Source of the DNA: Clostridiales bacterium
GTDB lineage: Bacteria; Bacillota; Clostridia; TANB77; CAG-508
DNA: 64,000 bases
Direction of reading: 5' to 3'
Assembly (NCBI GenBank): GCA_019417465.1
Contig: DXVF01000003.1
Coordinates: 118,025-182,024 of the forward strand
The position numbers and the translations under genes are program-made. The notes beneath the pieces were generated by a model. The model did not search any database, was not told the DNA's origin, and saw only the letters and a program-made list of their open reading frames with translations. This document shows positions 48,168 to 56,778 of this stretch, piece by piece (the stretch's first letter is position 1; each line of letters starts with the position of its first letter).

Positions 48168-48597
48168 CTATTTCACCACCTATTTCAGTTTCCTTTTTAA
48201 CAAATTTACACTTAACAGATAGTTTATTTGCAGCAAGTCTTAAAGCTTCTCTTGCAGTTTCTTCTGGAACTCCTGCTATTTCAAACATTACTCTACCTGG
48301 TTTTACAGCTGCTACCCAGTATTCTACGGCACCTTTACCTTTACCCATACGAGTTTCAGCTGGTTTCTTTGTTATTGGTTTATCTGGGAAAATTTTGATC
48401 CAAACTTTTCCACCTCTTTTAATATAACGAGTCATAGCAACACGGGCTGCTTCTATTTGATTAGAAGTAATAAACCCTAGATCTAATGATTGAATACCAT
48501 ATTCACCATCAGTAACTTTATTTCCTCTCATTGCTTTTCCTCTTACTCTACCTTTTTGTTGTTTTCTATATTTTGTTCTTTTTGGCATTAATGGCAT
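48154..48597 (-). CDS. rplP: Ribosomal protein L16
   Basis: uL16, 147 residues, binds tRNA near the A/P sites. PKRTKYRKQQKGRVRGKAMRG, RMGKGKGAVEYWVA and ETAREALRLAANKL match. Its ATG shares bases with the rpsC stop (TAATG), so the two are translationally coupled. Confidence 0.98.
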   Translation of the reverse strand: MPLMPKRTKYRKQQKGRVRGKAMRGNKVTDGEYGIQSLDLGFITSNQIEAARVAMTRYIKRGGKVWIKIFPDKPITKKPAETRMGKGKGAVEYWVAAVKPGRVMFEIAGVPEETAREALRLAANKLSVKCKFVKKETEIGGEIDEDK

Positions 48598-49259
48598 TAT
48601 TTGTCTCCTCCTTCCATTTTAGCTTTTTTAGCTGGAAGAACTTCACCTTTATATATCCAAACTTTAACACCGATTTTTCCATATGTTGTATCTGCTTCTG
48701 CAAATCCATAATCAATATCAGCTCTTAATGTTTGAAGTGGTATTGTACCTTCTTTATAGAATTCTGTTCTAGCCATATCTGCTCCACCTAATCTTCCAGA
48801 TACTGCAGTTTTTATTCCTAAAGCACCTGCTTTCATAGATTTTTGCATACATTGTTTCATTGCTCTTCTGAATGAAATTCTTCTTTCTAGTTGTCCTGCG
48901 ATATTTTCTGCAACTAATTGTGCATCTACATCAACATTTTTAACCTCAACTATATTTAAATTTACTTCTTTATTAATCATTTTTTGTAATTCAAGTTTTA
49001 ATTCCTCAGCAAGGTTTCCACCTTTTCCGATTACTAAACCTGGTTTTGCTGTAAACACATTAACTTTAACAAATTTAGCTGTTCTTTCAATTTCAATTTT
49101 TGAAATTCCACTAACATATAATTTTTTCTTTACATATTTACGGATTTTGTTATCTTCTACAAGATAATCTCCAAAGTTCTTAGAATCTGCATACCATTTT
49201 GAACTCCAATCCTTAATTATGCCAACTCTTAATCCATGTGGATCCATTTTTTGTCCCAT
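48597..49259 (-). CDS. rpsC: Ribosomal protein S3
   Basis: uS3, 220 residues, at the mRNA entry site. MGQKMDPHGLRVGIIKDWSS, the KH domain (VFTAKPGLVIGKGGN) and GTIPLQTLRADIDYGFAEADTTYGKIGVKVWIY match. Confidence 0.98.
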   Translation of the reverse strand: MGQKMDPHGLRVGIIKDWSSKWYADSKNFGDYLVEDNKIRKYVKKKLYVSGISKIEIERTAKFVKVNVFTAKPGLVIGKGGNLAEELKLELQKMINKEVNLNIVEVKNVDVDAQLVAENIAGQLERRISFRRAMKQCMQKSMKAGALGIKTAVSGRLGGADMARTEFYKEGTIPLQTLRADIDYGFAEADTTYGKIGVKVWIYKGEVLPAKKAKMEGGDK

Positions 49260-49281
49260 TTTAAATAAATCCTCCTTTCTT

Positions 49282-49644
49282 TTACACTCTTTCTCTCAAT
49301 ACTATTGTTATATGACTTGTTCTTTTTCTAATTCTAACTGCTGAACCTTTTGCAGCTGGTCTAATTCTCTTTAATGTTGGACCTTGATTTGCATAAATTT
49401 CAGCAACATATAATTTACCATGAGTCATATTATGATTATTTTCAGCATTTGCAATAGCTGATTTTAATAATTTTTCTAATATTTCAGATGCAGCTTTTGG
49501 TGTGAATTTAACGATAGCTAAAGCTTCATCAACATTTTTTCCTCTTAATAAATCAGCTACGACTTTCACTTTTCTAGGTGAAATTCTCGCAAATTTAAGA
49601 GTTGCAACTGCTTCTGGTACGATTTCTTGCATTACTTCTTCCAC
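49282..49644 (-). CDS. rplV: Ribosomal protein L22
   Basis: uL22, 120 residues, tunnel protein. ATLKFARISPRKVKVVADLLRG and C-terminal GSAVRIRKRTSHITIVLRE match. It begins with GTG, 7 bases after GGAGGG. Confidence 0.97.
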   Translation of the reverse strand: MEEVMQEIVPEAVATLKFARISPRKVKVVADLLRGKNVDEALAIVKFTPKAASEILEKLLKSAIANAENNHNMTHGKLYVAEIYANQGPTLKRIRPAAKGSAVRIRKRTSHITIVLRERV

Positions 49645-49673
49645 TTTATTTCCCTCCTTAAAGTAGTTTTATT

Positions 49674-49949
49674 TTATTTTTTTGTTGTTTTTTCTCCAGC
49701 ATGACCTTTGAATGTTCTTGTTGGAGCAAATTCTCCTAATTTATGTCCTATCATTTCTTCTGATATATAAACAGGTACATGTTTTCTACCATCATGAACA
49801 GCTATTGTGTGTCCAACCATTTGCGGATATATAGTAGAAGCTCTTGACCATGTTTTTAATACTTCTTTCTTTCCTGATTCATTCATAGCTTCAATTCTTT
49901 TCATAAGTTCAGGAGCTACGTATGGTACTTTTTTACTAGATCTTGACAT
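49674..49949 (-). CDS. rpsS: Ribosomal protein S19
   Basis: uS19, 91 residues. MSRSSKKVPYVAPELMKRIE and VYISEEMIGHKLGEFAPTRTFKGHAG match. Confidence 0.98.
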   Translation of the reverse strand: MSRSSKKVPYVAPELMKRIEAMNESGKKEVLKTWSRASTIYPQMVGHTIAVHDGRKHVPVYISEEMIGHKLGEFAPTRTFKGHAGEKTTKK

Positions 49950-49969
49950 AAGTATTATTTCCCTCCTTC

Positions 49970-50797
49970 TTATTTTCTTCTCTTAACAATAAATTTATCA
50001 GATTGTTTATTTTTCTTTCTTGTTTTATATCCAAGAGCTGGTTTACCCCAAGGTGTCATTGGTCCTGAGTGTCCTACTGGTGCTCTACCTTCACCACCAC
50101 CATGAGGGTGATCTACTGGGTTCATTACAGAACCTCTAACTTCAGGTCTTTTACCCATATGTCTGCTTCTTCCAGCTTTACCTATTTTAACATTTTCATG
50201 ATCTGAATTTCCAACTGTTCCTATGGTTGCTCTACATACAGCCATTATTAATCTCATTTCTCCTGATGGAAGTCTTACGTGAGCATATTTACCTTCTTTA
50301 GCCATTAATTGTGCTTCTTGACCAGCAGCTCTAACTAATTTTCCACCTTGCCCAGGATTTAATTCTATATTATGAATCATTGTACCTACTGGTATACTTT
50401 CAATTTTCATACAGTTTCCTGGTTTAATATCTACTTTATCTCCTGATATTACTTTATCACCATCTGTTAATCCGATTGGCGCTAAGATGTATGCTCTTTC
50501 GCCATCTTCATATTCAATTAAAGCAATGTTTGCACTTCTGTTAGGATCATATTCAATTCCTATAACAGTTGCAGTCATATCATCTTTTCTTCTTTTAAAA
50601 TCTATTATTCTATATTTTTGTCTGTTTCCCCCACCTTGGTGACGTACAGTTATTCTACCATATGAGTTTCTTCCTGAATTTTTCTTTTTCTTTGCAAGTA
50701 AAGATTTTTCAGGAGTAGATTTTGTTATTTCATCAAATGTAGAAACTGTCATGTTTCTTAATGATGGAGTTGTTGGGTTAAAATGTTTCATTCCCAT
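49970..50797 (-). CDS. rplB: Ribosomal protein L2
   Basis: uL2, 275 residues, near the peptidyl transferase centre. HFNPTTPSLRNMTVSTF, GRNSYGRITVRHQGGGNRQ and GSVMNPVDHPHGGGEGRAP match. Full length. Confidence 0.98.
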   Translation of the reverse strand: MGMKHFNPTTPSLRNMTVSTFDEITKSTPEKSLLAKKKKNSGRNSYGRITVRHQGGGNRQKYRIIDFKRRKDDMTATVIGIEYDPNRSANIALIEYEDGERAYILAPIGLTDGDKVISGDKVDIKPGNCMKIESIPVGTMIHNIELNPGQGGKLVRAAGQEAQLMAKEGKYAHVRLPSGEMRLIMAVCRATIGTVGNSDHENVKIGKAGRSRHMGKRPEVRGSVMNPVDHPHGGGEGRAPVGHSGPMTPWGKPALGYKTRKKNKQSDKFIVKRRK

Positions 50798-50877
50798 TTT
50801 TAATTCTCTCCTTTTTAATTTTATTTTCCTAGTGTTAAAACTAGATATTTATTCTTATTTTACTTTTTTTATGTAGA

Positions 50878-51225
50878 TTAAGCTCCCATAAATTCATCAA
50901 TTGAATCTTTATATTTTTTAGAAACTTTCTTTGTTTTTCCACCTTCTGTTAAGTATGTTATTTCTGATGGATTAGTATCGATTGTAACTATTGCTTTTTT
51001 CCAATCTGATGTTCTTCCTACGCTTCTTCCTACTCTTTTTTCTTTTCCTTTTACTGTAATTGTATTAACGCTTAATACTTTTACTTCAAAAAGTTTTTCT
51101 ACAGCTCTTGCTATATCAACTTTTGTAGCTTTTTTATTTACTTTAAAGGTATACTTTCCTTCTTGTAATCCATCATTACTTTTTTCAGTAATAATTGGTT
51201 CTATTATGATATCTTCTGCCATCAT
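50878..51225 (-). CDS. rplW: Ribosomal protein L23
   Basis: uL23, 115 residues, at the tunnel exit where SRP and trigger factor dock. IIIEPIITEKSNDGLQEGKYTFKVN matches; the C-terminus is slightly extended beyond the family norm. Confidence 0.97.
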   Translation of the reverse strand: MMAEDIIIEPIITEKSNDGLQEGKYTFKVNKKATKVDIARAVEKLFEVKVLSVNTITVKGKEKRVGRSVGRTSDWKKAIVTIDTNPSEITYLTEGGKTKKVSKKYKDSIDEFMGA

Positions 51226-51226
51226 C

Positions 51227-51850
51227 TTATGCGTACACCTCCTCTAATTTTTTAACTGTATCTAAAGTAATTATTAAGTTTTTGTATTTTAATAAATCAT
51301 AAACATTTATTGTATTTACTAAACTTGTTTTTACTCCTTCTATATTTCTTGCAGATTTTTGAATGTTTTCATTCTTTTCTGATAAAACGATTAAAGATTT
51401 ACCTTCTACTTTTAAGTTTGTTAATGTTTTAGCCATTTCTTTAGTTTTAATTTCTTTTAAATCTAAACTATCAACAACAACTAATTCATTTTCTAAAACT
51501 TTAGAACTTAATATTGATTTAATTGCAAGTCTCTTTTCTTTCTTATTAACTGTATATTTATATAAACGTGGTTTTGGCCCTAATGCTATACCACCTTTAA
51601 TCCATTGTGGAGCTCTGATACTTCCTTGTCTAGCTCTACCAGTACCTTTTTGTCTCCATGGTTTTCTTCCACCACCACGAACTTCCGCTCTTGTTTTTGT
51701 GCTTTGTGTACCTTGTCTTTGGTTAGCTAAAAAGTTAACTAAAACACTATGTACAACTGCTTCATTTGGCTCTATACCAAATATTTCTTCTTTTAGTTCT
51801 ACTTGTTTAACTTTCTTTCCTTCTATATTGTATACATCTATATTAGGCAT
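51227..51850 (-). CDS. rplD: Ribosomal protein L4
   Basis: uL4, 207 residues. VYNIEGKKVKQVELKEEIFG, RGGGRKPWRQKGTGRARQGS and the tunnel loop are typical. In E. coli it represses the S10 operon; here not shown. Confidence 0.98.
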   Translation of the reverse strand: MPNIDVYNIEGKKVKQVELKEEIFGIEPNEAVVHSVLVNFLANQRQGTQSTKTRAEVRGGGRKPWRQKGTGRARQGSIRAPQWIKGGIALGPKPRLYKYTVNKKEKRLAIKSILSSKVLENELVVVDSLDLKEIKTKEMAKTLTNLKVEGKSLIVLSEKNENIQKSARNIEGVKTSLVNTINVYDLLKYKNLIITLDTVKKLEEVYA

Positions 51851-51867
51851 CTATTTTTCCTCCTTCC

Positions 51868-52494
51868 TTACGCTTTTACGCTTGTTTTTAATTTTAATAT
51901 TGCACCTTTAGCTCCTGGTACACTACCTTTTACTAAAATTGCATTTTTATCTAAATCTACTCTTACAACATCTAAGTTTTGTATTGTAACTGTAACTCTT
52001 CCCATATGTCCTGGAAGTTTTTTACCTTTAAATACTCTACCTGGTGTTGATGTTGGTCCCATTGAACCTGGTCTTCTATGATACATAGAACCATGACCCA
52101 TAGGTCCTCTTGATTGTCCATGACGTTTAATAACACCTTGGAATCCTTTTCCTTTTGAAATTCCTTGTACGTCGATTTTGTCTCCTACTTGGAAAGTATC
52201 AACTTTTATTTCATCTCCTACATTAACTCCATCTACAGAATTCATTCTGAATTCTCTTAAATGTTTTTTAAGCGCTAATTTTGCTTTTGAAAAATGTCCT
52301 TTTTCTGGTTTGTTTAATTTACTTTCCTTTACATCACCATATCCTAATTGAATAGCATTATATCCGTCTGTTTCTACAGATTTAACTTGTGCTACTAAAC
52401 AAGGACCAGCTTCTATTACTGTAACTGGAATAACTTTTCCTTTTTCATCAAATATTTGAGTCATTCCAACTTTTTTTCCTATTAATGTTTTCAT
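51868..52494 (-). CDS. rplC: Ribosomal protein L3
   Basis: uL3, 208 residues. LIGKKVGMTQIFDEKGKVIPVTVIEAGP and GQSRGPMGHGSMYHRRPGSMG match. A 180-base spacer with a long GCTGATAT/ATATCAGC hairpin separates it from rpsJ. Confidence 0.98.
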   Translation of the reverse strand: MKTLIGKKVGMTQIFDEKGKVIPVTVIEAGPCLVAQVKSVETDGYNAIQLGYGDVKESKLNKPEKGHFSKAKLALKKHLREFRMNSVDGVNVGDEIKVDTFQVGDKIDVQGISKGKGFQGVIKRHGQSRGPMGHGSMYHRRPGSMGPTSTPGRVFKGKKLPGHMGRVTVTIQNLDVVRVDLDKNAILVKGSVPGAKGAILKLKTSVKA

Positions 52495-52511
52495 TTTTCC
52501 CTCCTAATACT

Positions 52512-52556
52512 ATTGGCTGATATTTTGTTTTCTATATTTTTATAGGATATCAGCTT
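52512..52556 (-). other. Hairpin in rpsJ-rplC spacer
   Basis: GCTGATAT and ATATCAGC are inverted copies about 20 bases apart, with no T run. Likely mRNA structure; no family recognised. Confidence 0.4.
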
Positions 52557-52674
52557 GGTCTTAATAGAGACCTCTTTAAATAATAATTTGTTTTAAATAT
52601 TTATAGCCTCATTCTTTTTTGGCTATCATTAAAGTTACAATTAATAATAAGTAATAAATTTATTAGAACTTAAA

Positions 52675-53007
52675 TTATAACTTAATTTCAATATCAACAC
52701 CTGCTGGTAAGTCTATCTTCATAAGACTATCTACAGTTTTTTGTGTTGGGTAAAGAATGTCGATAACTCTTTTATGTGTTCTCATTTCAAATTGTTCTCT
52801 TGAATCTTTGTGTTTGTGTGGAGAACGTAAAATTGTTATGATTTCTTTTTCTGTTGGTAGTGGAATAGGACCTGAAACTTTTGCTCCTGTTCTTTTAGCA
52901 GTATCTACTATTTTTTCAGCAGACTGTTCTAAAACTACATGATCATAAGCTTTTAATCTTATTCTGATTTTTTCACTTGCTACCGCATTTCCTGTTACTG
53001 TTGCCAT
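52675..53007 (-). CDS. rpsJ: Ribosomal protein S10
   Basis: uS10, 110 residues, also the transcription factor NusE. KIRIRLKAYDHVVLEQSAEKIV, GPIPLPTEKEIITILRSPHKHKDSREQFE and RTHKRVIDI match. It begins the S10-spc-alpha cluster after a ~240-base leader. Confidence 0.98.
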   Translation of the reverse strand: MATVTGNAVASEKIRIRLKAYDHVVLEQSAEKIVDTAKRTGAKVSGPIPLPTEKEIITILRSPHKHKDSREQFEMRTHKRVIDILYPTQKTVDSLMKIDLPAGVDIEIKL

Positions 53008-53247
53008 GTAAATTTCCCTCCTTAAATATTTTTTATTTTTGGTCGGAAGTTATAACGCACCCAGGTGTTTCTTTTTTACCTATATAAAAACCCAAGTATT
53101 GCATGATATTTCTTGGGATAAGTGCTTTTTTATTTAAATAACTTACCGCCTTGGTCTAAGCCACGACATACTCCATAGAAGTTCCCTCCAAACCTAGACT
53201 AATCTAAGATTGTAGCCACATTCTACTTCATCGCTAATCTTACATGC
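53008..53247 (-). promoter_or_regulatory. Untranslated leader of the ribosomal cluster
   Basis: About 240 bases from the promoter to the rpsJ RBS. The leader has CCAAGAAATA...TACTTGG and CTAGG-rich stems and no clear ORF. It could hold a ribosomal-protein binding structure; it does not match a leader I can name. Confidence 0.5.
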
Positions 53248-53253
53248 CTTTCT

Positions 53254-53282
53254 ATTATATACTCCATAATGTGTAATGTCAA
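53254..53282 (-). promoter_or_regulatory. Strong vegetative promoter of the S10 cluster
   Basis: -35 TTGACA (53277-53282), 17-base spacer, -10 TATAAT (53254-53259). Perfect sigma-A consensus on both boxes. Confidence 0.9.
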
Positions 53283-53317
53283 TACATTTTTAGCATATTT
53301 TGTAATTTTTATTGTTA

Positions 53318-53353
53318 CAAAAAAGAAGATGAATATTTTTTATCATCTTCTTT
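53318..53353 (-). terminator. Terminator after spoVG
   Basis: AAAGAAGATGA pairs with TCATCTTCTTT and is followed by TTTTTG on the minus strand, seven bases past the spoVG stop. Confidence 0.88.
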
Positions 53354-53359
53354 AATTTA

Positions 53360-53671
53360 TTATTCTGCTGATTCTGATGTTTCTTCTGATGTTTCAGCTA
53401 CTGGTGTACTTTCCTCAGTTTCTGGAGCGTTGTATACTTCAAATATAGCATTTTGAATTTTTTCTCTTGTCTCACGATTGATTGGATGAGCTATATCTTT
53501 GTATTCTCCATCGAAAGATTTTTTGCTTGGCATAGCAATAAATAATCCTTTTTGACTTTCGATAACTTTAATGTCACGTACAACAAATTCATTATCGAAT
53601 GTTACAGAAGCAACAGCTTTCATTCTGTTTCCTGAATTAACTTTTTTTAAACGTACATCTGTAATTTGCAT
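53360..53671 (-). CDS. spoVG: SpoVG family RNA/DNA-binding regulator
   Basis: 103 residues. Start MQITDVRLKKVNSGNRMKAVASV, then NEFVVRDIKVIESQKGLFIAMPSKK and HPINRETREKIQNAIFEVY. The C-terminus has an acidic Glu/Ser/Thr tail. SpoVG binds nucleic acid and affects septation and capsule in Gram-positive bacteria. The chosen ATG follows AAGGCGGTG. A palindrome GTACATATTATATGTAC spans the -10-like TATAAT upstream. Confidence 0.95.
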   Translation of the reverse strand: MQITDVRLKKVNSGNRMKAVASVTFDNEFVVRDIKVIESQKGLFIAMPSKKSFDGEYKDIAHPINRETREKIQNAIFEVYNAPETEESTPVAETSEETSESAE

Positions 53672-53704
53672 TTGAGCACCGCCTTCCAATGTTATAAAAA
53701 TTTT

Positions 53705-53721
53705 GTACATATTATATGTAC
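53705..53721 (-). promoter_or_regulatory. Palindrome over the spoVG -10 region
   Basis: GTACATATTATATGTAC is a perfect 17-base inverted repeat that contains the TATAAT 34 bases upstream of the spoVG ATG. Possible operator; no -35 is clear. Confidence 0.45.
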
Positions 53722-53945
53722 TAGTATATTATTCACCAAAAAAAATTTTTTTCCTTCTTATTTTTACATTTTTTTCTTATTTAGTATATTTTTAACATTT
53801 TTGTGAATACTACATATAATATGGTAAATAATTTCTAAATTTATTATTCCCGTATTTTTATTATATATTCACTACCTCTCTTCACTAGCTTTATAGATAA
53901 AATCATAAAATAGTAACTAAAGCTTTAATTTGTATAAAAATTTTA
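53722..53945. other. AT-rich divergent spacer between spoVG and murC
   Basis: About 85% A+T with T tracts on the plus strand. No ORF, RNA or repeat recognised. Contains the upstream parts of both divergent promoters. Confidence 0.6.
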
Positions 53946-53974
53946 TTGAAATATATCATTTTTGAGTATATAAT
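53946..53974 (+). promoter_or_regulatory. murC promoter
   Basis: -35 TTGAAA (53946-53951), 17-base spacer, -10 TATAAT (53969-53974), 42 bases before the murC start. Confidence 0.85.
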
Positions 53975-54015
53975 ATACCAAGTATAAAGATTTTAATTAA
54001 GGAGCGTGGCTCAAA

Positions 54016-55401
54016 TTGGCTAATTTAGATGAATTAAAACAATATAAAAATATACATATGATAGGAATTGGCGGTACTAGTATGAGTGGTATTGCTGAAA
54101 TATTAAAAAATTGGAACTTTAATGTAACTGGTTCTGATTTAAATATATCGGAAAATACAAATAAATTAATAAAAAACGGCATAAAAGTTACAATTGGTCA
54201 CGATTTGCAAAACCTATCAAGATCTGATGTTGTAATATATTCAGCTGCAGTTTCAAATAATGATATAGAAATGCAAAAAGCTAAAGAACTTCATATTCCT
54301 ACTATTGAAAGAGCAGATTTTTTAGGTTTAATTACCAAAGCTTTTAAAAACACTATTTGCGTTTCAGGTACACATGGAAAATCAACAACAACTTCTATGC
54401 TTTCTGTTTGTTTTCTAGAGGCTTGTAAAGATCCTTCTGTTCAAGTAGGTGCAGAATTAAAACAATTAAATGGTAATTATAGAGTTGGTAATAGTGAATA
54501 TTTTATTATAGAAGCTTGTGAATATGTTGAAAGTTTTCTAAAGTTTTTTCCAAAAACAGAAATAATATTAAATATAGATAATGACCATTTGGACTATTTT
54601 AAAGATTTAGAGCATATAAAAACTTCTTTTGCTAAGTATGTACGATTATTACCTGATGATGGTTTACTTGTATTAAATGCAGATGATGAAAACTCATCAC
54701 ATTTATCTAGATTTACTACTGCAAAAACTATTACTTATGGAATAAAAAATGAGCATGCAAATTTCTTAGCAAGAAATATACAATTTAATCAAAATGGTTT
54801 TGCAAGTTTTGATGTATATTTTAATAATACATTTTATAAGACAATTAAATTATCTGTACCTGGAATCCATAATGTATCTAATGCTTTAGCCTGTATAAGT
54901 GTTTGCCATATGTATGGAATTGAAAAAGAAGATATAAAAAATGGATTATTGAAATTCACAGGAACTCATAGAAGATTTGAATTCGTAGGTTCTTTTAACA
55001 ATATAAATGTTTATGATGATTATGGTCATCACCCAACTGAAATTGTGGCTGTAGCAAATGCATTAAAAAATAAAAAATATAATCAATCATGGGTTATATT
55101 TCAACCCCACACATACAGTAGAACTAAAAATCTATTAAAAGATTTTGCAAAAGCTTTAATAAATTTTGATAATATTATTATTACTGATATTTATGCTGCA
55201 AGAGAAAAAAATACTTATGATATAAGTTCAAAAGATTTAGCTGAAGAAATAGCTAGTTTAGGAAAAAAGGCTTATTATATGCCTAGTTTTTCTGAGATTG
55301 CTAATTTTGTTCACACTCATGCTATTTCTAATGATATAGTAATTACTCAAGGTGCTGGAACTGTTACAAAAATTGGTCCAATGCTTGTGACTAAGAAATA
55401 A
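54016..55401 (+). CDS. murC: UDP-N-acetylmuramate-L-alanine ligase
   Basis: Adds L-Ala to UDP-MurNAc in peptidoglycan synthesis. 461 residues, with IGIGGTSMSGIAEIL, the ATP P-loop VSGTHGKSTTTSM, and DDYGHHPTEI and FQPHTYSRT. Starts with TTG at 54016, 12 bases after AAGGAG; the alternative ATG codons downstream would remove the first strand of the Rossmann domain. Confidence 0.97.
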   Translation: MANLDELKQYKNIHMIGIGGTSMSGIAEILKNWNFNVTGSDLNISENTNKLIKNGIKVTIGHDLQNLSRSDVVIYSAAVSNNDIEMQKAKELHIPTIERADFLGLITKAFKNTICVSGTHGKSTTTSMLSVCFLEACKDPSVQVGAELKQLNGNYRVGNSEYFIIEACEYVESFLKFFPKTEIILNIDNDHLDYFKDLEHIKTSFAKYVRLLPDDGLLVLNADDENSSHLSRFTTAKTITYGIKNEHANFLARNIQFNQNGFASFDVYFNNTFYKTIKLSVPGIHNVSNALACISVCHMYGIEKEDIKNGLLKFTGTHRRFEFVGSFNNINVYDDYGHHPTEIVAVANALKNKKYNQSWVIFQPHTYSRTKNLLKDFAKALINFDNIIITDIYAAREKNTYDISSKDLAEEIASLGKKAYYMPSFSEIANFVHTHAISNDIVITQGAGTVTKIGPMLVTKK

Positions 55402-55420
55402 TTTATAAGAGAAGAGAAAA

Positions 55421-55464
55421 ATCATAATGAACACTTTGCTTAAATGTGTTTATTATGATTTTTT
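55421..55464 (+). terminator. Terminator after murC
   Basis: ATCATAATGAACAC and GTGTTTATTATGAT form a stem followed by TTTTTT. The truncated rdgB ORF runs into its edge from the other side. Confidence 0.88.
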
Positions 55465-55695
55465 GCGTTTATTTAGTATCAGTATATTTTGTACATTTTT
55501 TAAAACTGTTGCTTTCAATTTATCACTAGCATATTTTGATGAGAATTTTGCAACATCTTCAATTGTATCTGCCTGAATTTCAGGACAATCTATTTTTTTA
55601 CCTATAACTTTAATTCCTGTATTATACTTGTCTAATACATATTGAGCTGACATAACCTTAAACTTATTTCCTGTAATAAAAATTAATTCTTCCAT
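55453..55695 (-). pseudogene. Truncated RdgB/HAM1-like nucleotide hydrolase
   Basis: Only about 80 residues, against ~195 for the family. The N-terminus FITGNKFKVMSAQYVLDKY resembles RdgB (TGNxxK motif) and DCPEIQADTIEDVAKFSSKYA follows. After LKATVL the sequence leaves the family, runs into NILILNKRKKS and stops at the murC terminator. No CGG or other frameshift in the remaining DNA restores it, so this is a true 3' loss. ATG at 55695 has AGGTGG before it. Confidence 0.75.
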
Positions 55696-55704
55696 TCTTA
55701 CCAC

Positions 55705-56349
55705 CTATCTAATTCCTTCCCATTCTTCAAAAAATTCTTTTAAAAATTTTTCCATATAAATATGTCTTTTTTCTGCTATTATCTTTGCCTCTTCTGTATT
55801 CATTAATTCTTTCAATTTTAATAGCTTTTCATAAAAGTGTGAAATTGTTGTTCCTTTATTATTACAATATTCTTCTTCATTCATATTTTCTTTATATTCA
55901 TAATCAGGAATATGCATGCTTATTCCTTTACTACCACCGTATGCAAATGTTCTTCCTATACCTATAGCACCAATTGCATCTAATCTATCAGCATCTTGAA
56001 CTATTTTTCCTTCTATTGTTTCTGGTGTTTTAGTATCAGATCCTTTATATGAAATTGTTGATATAACATTGCATATTTTTTCAATCGTTTCCTCTTCAAC
56101 ATTATTTTTTCTTAAAAAAGTTTTAGCATTATGATATGTTTCTTTATTACTTTCTACCAACTTATAATCGTCAACATCGTGTAATAATGCTGCTAATTCA
56201 ATTATTTTCTTATTACCACCTTCAACTTCTGAAAGAGTTTTAGACAAATTATAAACTCTTAATGTGTGATAATAATCATGTCCACTAAAATCATTTTTAA
56301 AAAAATCTTCAACATATTTTTTCGCTTGTTCAATTAGTTCTAATTTCAA
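55705..56349 (-). CDS. HD-domain hydrolase
   Basis: 214 residues, HD superfamily with GHDYYHTLRVY, the metal-binding AALLHDVDDYK and DADRLDAIGAIGIGR. Probably hydrolyses nucleotides or another phosphoester; substrate unknown (YedJ-like). It ends one codon-overlap before the truncated rdgB, so the two formed one transcript. The segment before the start has a hairpin terminator from the small gene upstream. Confidence 0.9.
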   Translation of the reverse strand: MKLELIEQAKKYVEDFFKNDFSGHDYYHTLRVYNLSKTLSEVEGGNKKIIELAALLHDVDDYKLVESNKETYHNAKTFLRKNNVEEETIEKICNVISTISYKGSDTKTPETIEGKIVQDADRLDAIGAIGIGRTFAYGGSKGISMHIPDYEYKENMNEEEYCNNKGTTISHFYEKLLKLKELMNTEEAKIIAEKRHIYMEKFLKEFFEEWEGIR

Positions 56350-56370
56350 TATATTACCCCCTTTATATAA

Positions 56371-56399
56371 AAAAAAGACAAAGTTACAGCATAAGTAAC
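56371..56399 (-). terminator. Terminator after the 36-residue ORF
   Basis: GATAAAGTTAC pairs with GTAACTTTGTC and is followed by eight T's on the minus strand. Between the small ORF and the HD gene. Confidence 0.85.
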
Positions 56400-56406
56400 T
56401 TTATCT

Positions 56407-56517
56407 TTACAAACAAAAGAACAAATAAATAGCAACATAAACAAAAACAATATTGAATATTGTTTTGATTACTTTATATGTAATTAAATTTTTATTGGTA
56501 TAATTTATAGCTTTCAT
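56407..56517 (-). CDS. 36-residue membrane peptide with strong promoter
   Basis: Reads MKAINYTNKNLITYKVIKTI and then a membrane helix of about 16 hydrophobic residues (NIVFVYVAIYLFFC), ending with Leu and stop. AAGGAAG lies six bases before the ATG. A perfect TTGACA/TATAAT promoter and its own terminator frame it. The architecture (tiny, basic start, one helix, independent unit) recalls type I toxin or small stress membrane peptides; no antisense RNA promoter was identified. Confidence 0.7.
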   Translation of the reverse strand: MKAINYTNKNLITYKVIKTIFNIVFVYVAIYLFFCL

Positions 56518-56545
56518 ATTTCAACTTCCTTGTTTGTTTTTTCAG

Positions 56546-56573
56546 ATTATATTATTTTTTTGAATTATGTCAA
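56546..56573 (-). promoter_or_regulatory. Promoter of the membrane-peptide gene
   Basis: -35 TTGACA (56568-56573), 16-base spacer, -10 TATAAT (56546-56551). Perfect consensus boxes, with a leader of about 20 bases. Confidence 0.8.
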
Positions 56574-56778
56574 TATGTTTTCCGCGTTTTATCGGTTCGT
56601 ACTTCGTTTAGTAATAGATTTTGTCGAATTTTCTGTTATTTTTAACTATGTATTATTTTTTAAAATATTGTAAATACTTAAATTAACCACTTTTCAATGT
56701 AGTATTTTCCGAACATTTTCGTTTTTTAATTCGTTTTTATTTTTATAATATTAGTATATATTAATTGTAGGTGATATA

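Noticed and set aside
55453..55704. rdgB truncation as another CGG shift
   Set aside because: No in-frame CGG is present and no downstream frame continues the family before murC.
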